From contig NC_079135.1 in assembly GCF_945859705.1 (NCBI RefSeq), positions 26,978,179 through 27,042,178 on the forward strand: a DNA stretch of 64,000 nt, given 5' to 3'. A program made the translations under genes and the position numbers. This DNA comes from Episyrphus balteatus. Taxonomy: Eukaryota; Arthropoda; Insecta; Diptera; Syrphidae. Of the stretch, positions 51,959-63,500 are shown piece by piece. The notes beneath the pieces are model-generated. The model was not told where the DNA came from and did not search any database. It saw only the letters and a list, made by a program, of their open reading frames with translations. Positions within the stretch are counted from its first letter, which is position 1. Every line of letters starts with the position of its first letter.

Positions 51959-52440
51959 ATGTTCAAATTTGTAAGTTGACCAGAAAAAGGACTACTTTTT
52001 GAAGGATAACTTAATAATATATTTTTATTTTCCAATAGACCGTTGTTATCTTCGCTGTTATCGCTTGCGCTGTTGCCAAACCAGCACCAGGATTACTTCA
52101 TGCACCACTCGCATACTCCGCTCCATTGGTTGCTGCTGCTCCAGGAGTTGTTACTGCCACCAGTAGCCAAGTGATCGCAAGGAATTATAATGGAATTGCA
52201 ACTGCACCTGTTTACGCTGCAGCTCCAGTAGCCAAATATGTTGCAGCTCCAGTTGCTGCTCCTCTAGCTGCTGCTCCACTTCCTTTTGCTGGTGCACCAT
52301 TGGCTGCTAAGTATGTAGCTTCGCCATATGCTTCTCCCTTGGCTTACTCAGCTCCATTGGCTGCTGCTCCTTTGGGATATGCTGCTTCATACGGATATGC
52401 GTCTCCTTTGAGCTACGCATCAGCTCCACTTCTGTTCTAA
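51959..52440 (+). CDS. Alanine-rich cuticle protein, gene 5
   Basis: A secreted cuticle protein of 137 aa. Exon 1 (51959-51970) encodes MFKF rather than MFKY, with a GTAAGT donor. Exon 2 (52039-52440) begins with TVVIFAVIACAVA (signal peptide) and KPAPGLLHAP. The mature chain shows VVTATSSQVIARNYNGIAT, YAAAPVAKYVAAP, AAPLPFAGAPLAAKYVASP and AAPLGYAASYGYASP, ending LLF. It shares the His in GLLHAP and the LLF end with gene 6, so these two group together. A TATA box lies 91 bp upstream and the poly(A) region just after the stop. Confidence 0.93.
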
Positions 52441-53236
52441 GAAGGGAAAGATGATAACAAAAATTAATGAACATGATTGACTCGAAACAAACTTTCTTTT
52501 TTCTTCTTTGTAATACACATGCAAATTTTATGTCAGAATCTAGTAAAAGTCCATTCAACGAAGAAAACATATGCATATATGGAAAACATACTCTTTTGTG
52601 CAAAATGGTAAATCGATCTCAACTTCGATGCAGAAAAACTGCAGTTTTTATAAAGTCAATATCGAAACAGCATATTAAATGAATTTGCCAGAGGCATACG
52701 TTAAGCTGCCATGGCCTCAAGGCTAAACAAATTGTTTTTTTCTTGATCAAGTGAGACATCAGAAGAAAGGTCTCTTTTCTTTAAGTTTTATTCATAACTC
52801 CAAATCAAAAGTTTCTTGGAGGTTCGGTTGCTGATTTACATATTTGCGCCCAAACATTTGTTTTTTTTTTTTTCATTTAATATCTAATCATGTATCATAT
52901 GTGTATATGATACATGATTGTCTATTTTTGCTAATTTTGAAAATCTCAATTTCGGGCATTGACCTTGAAATTCGCGACTTGCGGATATGAGATTTTTTCT
53001 AGACTTTTGAGGTATGCAAGGTAAAAAATGCCAAAGTGAAGATATTGAGCTAAAAAATTTCTTGAAATTGAAAAATTTTCTCAAAATTCATCTATAGTGA
53101 GATATCAAAAGTAAGGTCTCTTTAAGCGTTGTTCATATATGATACACAAGAGTTTCTTTAAGATCTTTAACAATATTTTATATTTCTTCAATTCATAATT
53201 TCTCGAGTTCACAATTTTCCACTGAGTGGACTACTT
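52441..53236. other. Intergenic downstream of cuticle gene 5
   Basis: AT-rich without a convincing gene. TCATGTATCATATGTGTATATGATACATGA at about 52888-52917 is a short palindrome. Confidence 0.45.
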
Positions 53237-55487
53237 CCACACTGAACCAAAAAGGTACATAAAATTAATGAATTTGTACATTAAATTAATGTAAAAATTT
53301 ATGGCAAATGAGCCAATGTAAAAATTCATTAAATTTAAGAATCTTTTTAAGAACAAATTCATAAGGGAATGAATCTTTCTTAAAAATTAAGAATAAGTTC
53401 TTAAATTTTAAGAATTCTGTTCATAAACAAAATCGAAAAGTTTTGAACATATTTAAGAAAAGTTTCTTAGATTTTAAGAAAAATTCATACAATTGAAGAA
53501 TTATTTCTTAAATCTTTTTTTTTTTCTTCTATAATTTAAGAACAAAGTTTAAGAAAAGTTTCTTACATTTTATGATTATTTCTTAAATTTTATGATTTTT
53601 TTCATAAATTTCGTAAAAATTCAAATGAAATTTTGCTTAAATTTTATGAAAAAAATCATAAAAACTATGAATTTTTCTTAAAGTTATATGATTGTTTTCA
53701 TAAAATATAATACACTTTTCATTAAAATTTATACAGTTATTTATATAAATGCATATAATACATTACCATTCCAAGCCTTTAATTTGTTCCTTAAAAATTG
53801 TATTCCAAACAAACAAACTTCAAAAGAAAACAATCCAAAATCTAAAACAACAAAATGAAAATTGTTTTTAAAAATAAAAGAAATTATTAAGTTTAAACGT
53901 TATAAAAATGTTTTATTGATTACTATCACTATAAATTTCACTATGAATTAATTTAATTTTACTTCTTTAATGGATGCATCATCTGGAACGATAGAAAAAA
54001 GTTTGTATTAGTAAAATGAATATGTAGTATTTGGTTTAAAAAATCGAAATAGCTAGAAGGTTAAATTATCTAATTCTTACCTTATTGTAATCGGCACCAT
54101 TAGACTCTGGATATGAAAAAAAAAAAAAAATAAAAAATAAAAAATTGAATAAGTTGGGGAAAGATAAAAATATAAAGAATTTAGGTACCTATGAGAAATG
54201 TTGATAATATTAAGTTAAAACAAAATTTAAATATTTAGAGAAATAAAATGAAATGCAACACTTACTAAATTCCATGTTTTGCTTTAGTTTCCAATGACAA
54301 TTTCAATTGTACAGGATTTGTTGAGAATCGCCTTTAATATGGTTTTTATTTTGTGTTGATTTTTCCCCCTTTGCCGGTCCAAAGTTGAAGATTACGTACG
54401 TGCCTCCATATTTCACAAAAATATCAAATTACGATTTTCAATTTTAAAATATGCACCTATAACAAAAAAAAAAAAGAAAATATATTTAATAAATAAAAGA
54501 AAGCAATTTTTAACATTATATGTTTTTATACTTATCTGAGTATATGGGAAAGAGGCAACAGGAACCAACAATATTTTACACTTTTGCAATGTACTTATAC
54601 TATTCAAAATTGTCTACGTGGTTAAAATGCTTAACACTATAAACAATATCGTCTTTTATTCACAAACTTTTATAACTTGTTTCGGCAACGACCGTCCACT
54701 TTGAATATCAGATTTTAAATTTAATCCTCAAAGAAATCTTTCTAAGGCATAGATTCAGAACAACAGTTATTATTTTCTTGATTGATGAAAAAGTACATAG
54801 ACTTTAAGAAAATATACTTAAACACTCAAAACGTAAGAATTTTTTCATTAATTATATGTATACTTTCATAATATTTAATGAATTAATTCTTAAATTTTGG
54901 AAAATTATGAATTTCGAACATAAAAAGTATGAACAAATTCTTAAATTTTAAGAATAAGTTCTTAATAAAGAATACAGGATAACGGTAAAATATTCCTTGT
55001 TTTTTGATTAATGAAAAAATACATTCATTTTAAGAAAAAATGAATTAATTCTAAGAAAAAATACTTAAAAACACAAAATTTATGAACTTCTTACAATTGT
55101 AATTGCGAAAATAGATTTTTTTTCAATTTTAGAAGGGAAAAAAGTCAATTTTAAAAATTATTTTAACTCAAAATACAACTGAATGGAAAATAATAGTAAA
55201 TTTCATTCATAAAAGTATGTCCAGATTCTAAGATTCAGCAAAATATTCTTTCAAATTGGAGCTAGAAGTTTATGAATTTATTTATATTTATTTGTTCTTA
55301 AAAAAAATTCATAAAAAAATTTTCCATAGGAAAAGGTAAGGCTCCTAGTCTTTAATTTTATGAATCTTTCTTAAAACTAAACTTTTTTTTAAAGAATTTG
55401 TGCTTAAATTTAATGAATTTTTCTTAAAAATGTATGAATTTTGGTTTATGAACGAGATTCATAGTTTTTAAGAATAATACTTTTTTC
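53237..55487. mobile_element. AT-rich element with CACTGAA ends and TTAAGAA clusters
   Basis: The left end CACTGAACCAAAAAGG and the right end TTTTTTCAGTG are short inverted repeats. A TACTTCC motif lies just outside each end, which may be a target duplication, though the spacing is off by two bases on the right. Both flanks are crowded with the self-complementary motif TTCTTAAATTTTAAGAA and its variants, for several hundred bp on each side. The 2.25 kb hold no coding frame. The class is uncertain. Confidence 0.5.
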
Positions 55488-56601
55488 AGTGCATACTTCC
55501 ATTAAAAAAGAAACCAATACTTGCCCTATAGAGCAGGTAAGTCTCCTAGTCTTTAAGCTATTTTAAAGTTCAAGTGATTTCCAACGGCGGCGTATACAAG
55601 GGGAGGGGGGTCACGCGGTCATGACCTCTCCCCCACCAAGAACTCAAAATTTAAACAAAAAATTTTTATGTGATACTAATTTCTTTTGAGTAATGGTTTT
55701 CAAAATGTCAAAGTTTTATTACATGAACGAAAATGAAAAGTGAAAAAAAATGTTTGGTATTCAAAAACCAAACCAACTATTTCACTGACCTCAACGCTCA
55801 ATTCGGTTGAATCTGTCGTACCCTTACTAAGACGCCTTATTTTGGTCGATGTTTACGGACACTTATAAAACTCTCAGCATGAATATACTGCTAATTTTAA
55901 TATTCTTAGAAAATTTGTTCAAATTCAGACACTTCGAAAATGTATGCCCGAAGAAAAACTTATAAAATATTATTTTTATTTTAAGTGGAGCGATTGAATA
56001 TAATTAAATTTTAATTGAATTATATTTAATCGCTCCACTTAAAAAAAAATTATTTTTGTTAGTTTAATTTTCGTTATCCTAGTCTTTAAGGACTGAAATC
56101 GCCAATGACATAGCAATTTAGGTATTTTTTGACATATGCACTTTGGTATTGTGCAATATTGTGTTTGACACTCGAGTCCAAATACTTGGAATGTTCATTG
56201 GGCTATTATAGTTACCAAAACAATTTTGCCAAAATTCGGAACTACCAGATTAAACGCTAGGTCTTCCGTTACAGAAACGACATGGTTTATGGTTACACTC
56301 GTTATGAGTAATGGAAGTTTCGTTGCTTCGTGTAGGGATCTTTCATAGAACGAGAGTCCCTTTACTATAAGAAAGTCAGTGAGGGACATTCTTAGCAATG
56401 ACATTAAATATTTAAATGCACCCCGAAAATATTTTTTTTCTATTGACTGGACTATCTGAGCTTGGTTTTAGCTTTTTTCCATACCTTTGATATCTATATT
56501 TAACACAAAATTTTCCTGCGAATTATACACAGAAGAAAAAAAAAAGAAAGTTTGTTTCGAGTCAATCATGGTCATTTATTTTTGTTATTATCTTTCCCTT
56601 C
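55488..56601. other. Intergenic, with a repeat end and a palindrome
   Basis: At about 55505-55540 ACTTGCCCTATAGAGCAGGT matches the right end of the repeat at 24600. The palindrome at 55981-56042 is listed separately. No gene is seen. The minus frame at 56195-56404 has no known domain. Confidence 0.45.
55981..56042. repeat. 62-bp palindrome with 25-bp arms
   Basis: 55981-56005 and 56018-56042 pair with a single mismatch around a 12-bp AT loop. The arms contain AGTGGAGCGATTGAATA, so this is not a simple AT run. Confidence 0.9.
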
Positions 56602-57062
56602 TTAGAACAGAAGAGGTGCTGAAGCGTAGCTATAAGGAGAAGCATATCCGTATGAAGCAGCATATCCCAAAGGAGCTGCAGCCAAAGGTGCTGAGTATGC
56701 CAATTGGGGAGCATATGGAGAAGCTACGTAGTTAGCGGCCAATGGTGCGGCAGCTAGAGGAGCAGCAACTGGAGCTGCAACATATTTGGCAACTGGAGCA
56801 GCAGCGTAAACGGGTGCAGTTGCAATTCCATTATAGTTCCTTGCGATCACTTGGCTACTGGTGGCAGTTACAACTCCTGGAGCGGCAGCAACCAATGGAG
56901 CAGAGTATGCAAGTGGTGCATGAAGAAGTCCTGGTGCTGGCTTAGCAACTGCGCAAGCGATGACAGCAATGATGACAACGGTCTATAAAAAGATAAAAAA
57001 CAGTATTTCAAAAAGGTCCTTTGAAATTCTTAGAGATGATTATATCTTACGTATTTGAACAT
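56602..57062 (-). CDS. Alanine-rich cuticle protein, gene 6
   Basis: A secreted cuticle protein of 130 aa. Exon 1 (57062-57051) encodes MFKY with a GTAAG donor. Exon 2 (56982-56602) begins with TVVIIAVIACAVA (signal peptide) and KPAPGLLHAP. The mature chain has VVTATSSQVIARNYNGIAT, YAAAPVAKYVAAP, AAPLAANYVASP, YAPQLAYSAP and AAPLGYAASYGYASP, ending LLF. It lacks the LPLAAAP block of genes 3 and 4. It resembles gene 5 at both ends, and its upstream region resembles that of the pseudogene at 42931. A TATA box lies about 90 bp upstream. Confidence 0.92.
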
Positions 57063-57151
57063 TTTGATTAATGTTGGTTGATTTCGAACTGAGATGCTCC
57101 AAGAGTGATGACAAAGTGTGATATGATTTCATTTTACTTCAATTCAAGTCA

Positions 57152-57158
57152 TTTTATA
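57152..57158 (-). promoter_or_regulatory. TATA box of cuticle gene 6
   Basis: GGTATAAAATGAC on the minus strand, about 90 bp upstream of the ATG. Confidence 0.75.
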
Positions 57159-57554
57159 CCTCTTTTCTGCTACTGATCTAAGTCGCGACGCATTACTCAT
57201 TCATTGACCAAAAATTAGTAAGGGCAGTACAATATTCATTGTTTATTAGAAATTCAAAACATACATCGGCTATGGAGCACGTTTAACGATTTTATTAAGA
57301 AATTTTGGTTTTTCCTTTAAAAGGTGTTCTTCGAACTCAAATTGCAAAAGATTTGATTTTGAACTTTTGATAATATTTATTTATTTTTATTTGAAGTTGA
57401 TTGCACTTTCAAAAATAAGCTTCTGAGGTTAATCATAAGTTTAAGGATTTAAAATTGGACTCCTGCGGAAAAAAAAGGCATCATAAGGTCACTTTTTGTG
57501 AAATAAATTTAATGTGGGTAACGCCTTAAAAAAAGTGAATTTTGATGCCATTTG
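57159..57554. other. Spacer between gene 6 and the 13-bp satellite
   Basis: The first 100 bp are upstream sequence of gene 6. The rest is AT-rich with no gene, and the satellite begins gradually at about 57555. Confidence 0.5.
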
Positions 57555-60500
57555 GTCCAGCGACTTGAGTTGCAGACTTGAGTCGCCGACTTTAGTCGCA
57601 ATTTAAATCACCGACTTTGGTCGCCGACTTTAGTCGTCGACTTTAGTTGTCAACTTTAGTCGTCGACTTTAGTTGTCAACTTTAGTCGTCGACTTTAGTC
57701 AACGACTTTGGTCGTACACTGAGGGAAAAGCCACCATAAAAAAAACGTAAAATCAATGCAAACCACATTGATTTAACAATTATTCGGAATGATTTTGCGT
57801 TGAAGATGAACATTTTTAGATAAACGTGGAAAAAAGGTTAATTTTTGATGGTTTCGTATCTTAAAGTCACATAAATCAAAGTAGTTCAACTTTGAAACAA
57901 AGGCATTTCAACTTCAATTTATTTTTTCCCTTGGTGTAGACTTTAGTCGTCGACTTTAGTCGTCAACTTAAGTCGTCGACTTTAGTCGTCAACTTTAGTC
58001 GTCGACTTTTGTAGTAGACTTTTGTCGTCGACTTTTGTCGTCGACTTTTGTCGTCGACTTTTGTCGTCGACTTTAGTCGTCGACTTTTGTCGTCGACTTT
58101 AGTCGTTGACTTTTGTCGTCGACTTTTGTCGTCGACTTTAGTCGTCGAGTTTTGTCGTCGACTTTAGTCGTCGACTTTTGTCGTCGACTTTTGTCGTCGA
58201 CTTTTGTCGTCGACTCTTTTCGTCGACTTTTGTCGTCGACTTTTGTCGTCGACTTTTGTCGTCGACTTTTGTCGTCGACTTTTGTCGTCGACTTTTGTCG
58301 TCGACTTTTATCGTCGACTTTAGTCGTCGACTTTTGTCGTCGACTTTTGTCGTCGACTTTTGTCGTCGACTTTTGTCGTCGACTTTTGCCGCCCACTTTA
58401 GTCGCCGATTTTAGTCTTCGACTTTAGTCGTCGACTTTTGTCGTCGACTTTTGTCGTCGACTTTTGTCGTCGACTTTTGTCGTCGACTTTTGTCGTCGAC
58501 TTTTGTCGTCGACTTTTGTCGTCGACTTTAGTCGTCGACTTTTGTCGTCGACTTTTGTCGTCGACTTTTGTCGTCGACTTTTGTCGTCGACTTTTGTCGT
58601 CGACTTTAGTCGTCGACTTTTGTCGTCGACTTTAGTCGTCAACTTTTGTCGTCGTATTTTGTCGTCGACTTTTGTCGTCGACTTTTGTCGTCGACTTTTG
58701 TCGTCGACTTTTGTCGTCGACTTTTGTCGTCGACTTTTGTCGTCGACTTTAGTCGTCGACTTTTGTCGTCGACTTTAGTCGTCGACTTTTGTCGTCGACT
58801 TTTGTCGTCGTATTTTGTCGTCGACTTTTGTCGTCGACTTTTGTCGTCGACTTTTGTCGTCGACTTTTGTCGTCGACTTTTGTCGTCGACTTTTGTCTTC
58901 GTCTTTAGTCGTCGACTTTTGTCGTCGACTTTTGTCGTCGACTTTTGTCGTCGACTTTTGTCGTCGACTTTTGTCGTCGACTTTAGTCGTCGACTTTTGT
59001 CGTCGTCTTTAGTCGTCGACTTTTGTCGTCGACTTTAGTCGTCGACTTTTGTCGTCGACTTTAGTCGTCGACTTTAGTCGTCGACTTTTGTCGTCGACTT
59101 TAATCGTTGACTTTTGTCGTCGACTTTAATCGTTGACTTTTGTCGTCGTCTTTAGTCGTCGACTTTTGTCGTCGACTTTTGTCGTCGACTTTTGTCGTCG
59201 ACTTTTGTCGTCGACTTTAGTCCTCGACTTTTGTCGTCGACTTTAGTCGTCAACTTTTGTCGTCGTATTTTGTCGTCGACTTTTGTCGTCGACTTTTGTC
59301 GTCGACTTTTGTCGTCGACTTTTGTCGTCGACTTTAGTCGTCGACTTTTGTCGTCGACTTTAGTCGTCGACTTTTGTCGTCGACTTTAGTCGTCGACTTT
59401 TGTCGTCGACTTTAATCGTTGACTTTTGTCGTCGACTTTAATCGTTGACTTTTGTCGTCGACTTTTGTCGTCTACTTTTGTCGTCGACTTTAGTCGTCGA
59501 TTTTTGTCGTCGACTTTTGTCGTCGACTTTTGTCGTCGACTTTTGTCGTCGACTTTTGTCGTCGACTTTAATCGTTGACTTTTGTCGTCGACTTTTGTCG
59601 TCGACTTTTGTCGTCGACTTTTGTCGTCGACTTTTGTGGTCGACTTTTGTCGTCGACTTTTGTCGTCAACTTTTGTCGTCGACTTTTGTCGTCGACTTTT
59701 GTCGTCGACTTTAGTCGTCGACTTAAGTCGTCGACTTTAGTCGTCGACTTTTGTCGTCGAATTTAATCGTTGACTTTTGTCGTCAACTTTTGTCGTCTAC
59801 TTTTGTCGTCGACTTTAGTCGTCGATTTTTGTCGTCGACTTTTGTCGTTGACTTTTGTCGTCGACTTTTGTCGTCGACTTTTGTCGTCGACTTTTGTCGT
59901 CGACTTTTGTCGTCGACTTTTGTCGTCGACTTTAATGGTCGACTTTAATGGTCGACTTTTGTCGTCGACTTTAGTCGTCGACTTTAGTCGTCGACTTTTG
60001 TCGTCGACTTTAGTCGTCGACTTTAATCGTTGACTTTTGTCGTCGACTTTTGTCGTCTACTTTTGTCGTCGACTTTAGTCGTCGATTTTTGTCGTCGACT
60101 TTTGTCGTCGACTTTTGTAGTCGACTTTTGTCGTCGACTTTTGTCGTCGACTTTTGTCGTCGACTTTTGTCGTCGACTTTTGTCGTCGACTTTTGTCGTC
60201 GACTTTTGTCGTCGACTTTTGTCGTCGACTTTAATCGTCGACTTTTGTCGTCGACTTTTGTCGTCGACTTTTGTCGTCGACTTTTGTCGCCGACTTTAGT
60301 CGCCGATTTTAGTCTTCGACTTTTGTCGTCGACTTTTGTCGTCGACTTTTGTCGTCGACTTTTGTCGTCGACTTTTGTCGTCGACTTTTGTCGTCGACTT
60401 TTGTCGTCGACTTTTGTCGTCGACTTTAATCGTCGACTTTTGTCGTCGACTTTTGTCGTCGACTTTTGTCGTCGACTTTTGTCGTCGACTTTTGTCGTCG

Positions 60501-63500
60501 ACTTTAATCGTTGACTTTTGTCGTCGACTTTTGTCGTCTACTTTTTTCGTCGACTTTAGTCGTCGATTTTTGTCGTCGACTTTTGTCGTCGACTTTTGTC
60601 GTCGACTTTTGTCGTCGACTTTTGTCGTCGACTTTTGTCGTCGACTTTTGTCGTCGACTTTAATCGTTGACTTTTGTCGTCGACTTTTGTCGTCGACTTT
60701 TGTCGTCGACTTTTGTGGTCGACTTTTGTCGTCGACTTTTGTCGTCAACTTTTGTCGTCGACTTTTGTCGTCGACTTTTGTCGTCGACTTTAGTCGTCGA
60801 CTTAAGTCGTCGACTTTAGTCGTCGACTTTTGTCGTCGAATTTAATCGTTGACTTTTGTCGTCGACTTTTGTCGTCTACTTTTGTCGTCGACTTTAGTCG
60901 TCGATTTTTGTCGTCGACTTTTGTCGTTGACTTTTGTCGTCGACTTTTGTCGTCGACTTTTGTCGTCGACTTTTGTCGTCGACTTTTGTCGTCGACTTTA
61001 ATGGTCGACTTTAATGGTCGACTTTTGTCGTCGACTTTAGTCGTCGACTTTAGTCGTCGACTTTTGTCATCGACTTTAGTCGTCGACTTTAATCGTTGAC
61101 TTTTGTCGTCGACTTTTGTCGTCGACTTTTGTCGTCGACTTTTGTCGTCGACTTTTGTCGTCGGCTTTTGTCGTCGACTTTTGTCGTCGACTTTTGTCGT
61201 CGACTTTTGTCGTCGACTTTTGTCGTCGACTTTTGTCGTCGACTTTTGTCGTCGACTTTTGTCGTCGACTTTTGTCGTCGACTTTTGTCGTCGACTTTTG
61301 TCGTCGACTTTTGTCGTCGACTTTTGTCGTCGACTTTAATCGTCGACTTTTGTCGTCGACTTTTGTCGTCGACTTTTGTCGTCGACTTTTGTCGTCGACT
61401 TTTGTCGCCGACTTTTGTCGTCGACTTTTGTAGTCGACTTTTGTCGTCGACTTTTGTCGTCGACTTTTGTCGTCGACTTTTGTCGTCGACTTTTGTCGTC
61501 GACTTTTGTCGTCGACTTTTGTCGTCGACTTTAATCGTCGACTTTTGTCGTCGACTTTTGTCGTCGACTTTTGTCGTCGACTTTTGTCGTCGACTTTTGT
61601 CGTCGACTTTAATCGTTGACTTTTGTCGTCGACTTTTGTCGTCTACTTTTTTCGTCGACTTTAGTCGTCGATTTTTGTCGTCGACTTTTGTCGTCGACTT
61701 TTGTCGTCGACTTTTGTCGTCGACTTTTGTCGTCGACTTTTGTCGTCGACTTTTGTCGTCGACTTTTGTCGTCGACTTTAATCGTTGACTTTTGTCGTCG
61801 ACTTTTGTCGTCGACTTTTGTCGTCGACTTTTGTGGTCGACTTTTGTCGTCGACTTTTGTCGTCAACTTTTGTCGTCGACTTTTGTCGTCGACTTTTGTC
61901 GTCGACTTTAGTCGTCGACTTTAGTCGTCGACTTAAGTCGTCGACTTTAGTCGTCGACTTTTGTCGTCGAATTTAATCGTTGACTTTTGTCGTCGACTTT
62001 TGTCGTCTACTTTTGTCGTCGACTTTAGTCGTCGATTTTTGTCGTCGACTTTTGTCGTCGACTTTTGTCGTCGACTTTTGTCGTCGACTTTTGTCGTCGA
62101 CTTTTGTCGTCGACTTTTGTCGTCGACTTTAATGGTCGACTTTAATGGTCGACTTTTGTCGTCGACTTTAGTCGTCGACTTTAGTCGTCGACTTTTGTCA
62201 TCGACTTTAGTCGTCGACTTTAATCGTTGACTTTTGTCGTCGACTTTTGTCGTCGACTTTTGTCGTCGACTTTTGTAGTCGACTTTTGTCGTCGACTTTT
62301 GTCGTCGACTTTTGTCGTCGACTTTTGTCGTCGACTTTTGTCGTCGACTTTTGTCGTCGACTTTTGTCGTCGACTTTTGTCGTCGACTTTTGTCGTCGAC
62401 TTTTGTCGTCGACTTTTGTCGTCGACTTTTGTCGTCGACTTTTGTCGTCGACTTTTGTCGTCGACTTTAATCGTCGACTTTTGTCGTCGACTTTTGTCGT
62501 CGACTTTTGTCGTCGACTTTTGTCGTCGACTTTTGTCGCCGACTTTAGTCGCCGATTTTTGTCGTCGACTTTTGTCGTTGACTTTTGTCGTCGACTTTTG
62601 TCGTCGACTTTTGTCGTCGACTTTTGTCGTCGACTTTTGTCGTCGACTTTAATGGTCGACTTTAATGGTCGACTTTTGTCGTCGACTTTAGTCGTCGACT
62701 TTAGTCGTCGACTTTTGTCGTCGACTTTAGTCGTCGACTTTAATCGTTGACTTTTGTCGTCGACTTTTGTCGTCGACTTTTGTCGTCGACTTTTGTAGTC
62801 GACTTTTGTCGTCGACTTTTGTCGTCGACTTTTGTCGTCGACTTTTGTCGTCGACTTTTGTCGTCGACTTTTGTCGTCGACTTTTGTCGTCGACTTTTGT
62901 CGTCGACTTTTGTCGTCGACTTTTGTCGTCGACTTTTGTCGTCGACTTTTGTCGTCGACTTTAATCGTCGACTTTTGTCGTCGACTTTTGTCGTCGACTT
63001 TTGTCGTCGACTTTTGTCGTCTACTTTTGTCGTCGACTTTAGTCGTCGATTTTTGTCGTCGACTTTTGTCGTTGACTTTTGTCGTCGACTTTTGTCGTCG
63101 ACTTTTGTCGTCGACTTTTGTCGTCGACTTTTATCGTCGACTTTAATGGTCGACTTTAATGGTCGACTTTTGTCGTCGACTTTAGTCGTCGACTTTAGTC
63201 GTCAACTTTTGTCGTCGACTTTAGTCGTCGACTTTAATCGTTGACTTTTGTCGTCGACTTTTGTCGTCGACTTTTGTCGTCGACTTTTGTCGTCGACTTT
63301 TGTCGTCGACTTTTGTCGTCGACTTTTGTCGTCGACTTTTGTCGTCGACTTTTGTCGTCGACTTTTGTCGTCGACTTTTGTCGTCGACTTTTGTCGTCGA
63401 CTTTTGTCGTCGACTTTAATCGTCGACTTTTGTCGTCGACTTTTGTCGTCGACTTTTGTCGTCGACTTTTGTCGCCGACTTTAGTCGCCGATTTTAGTCT

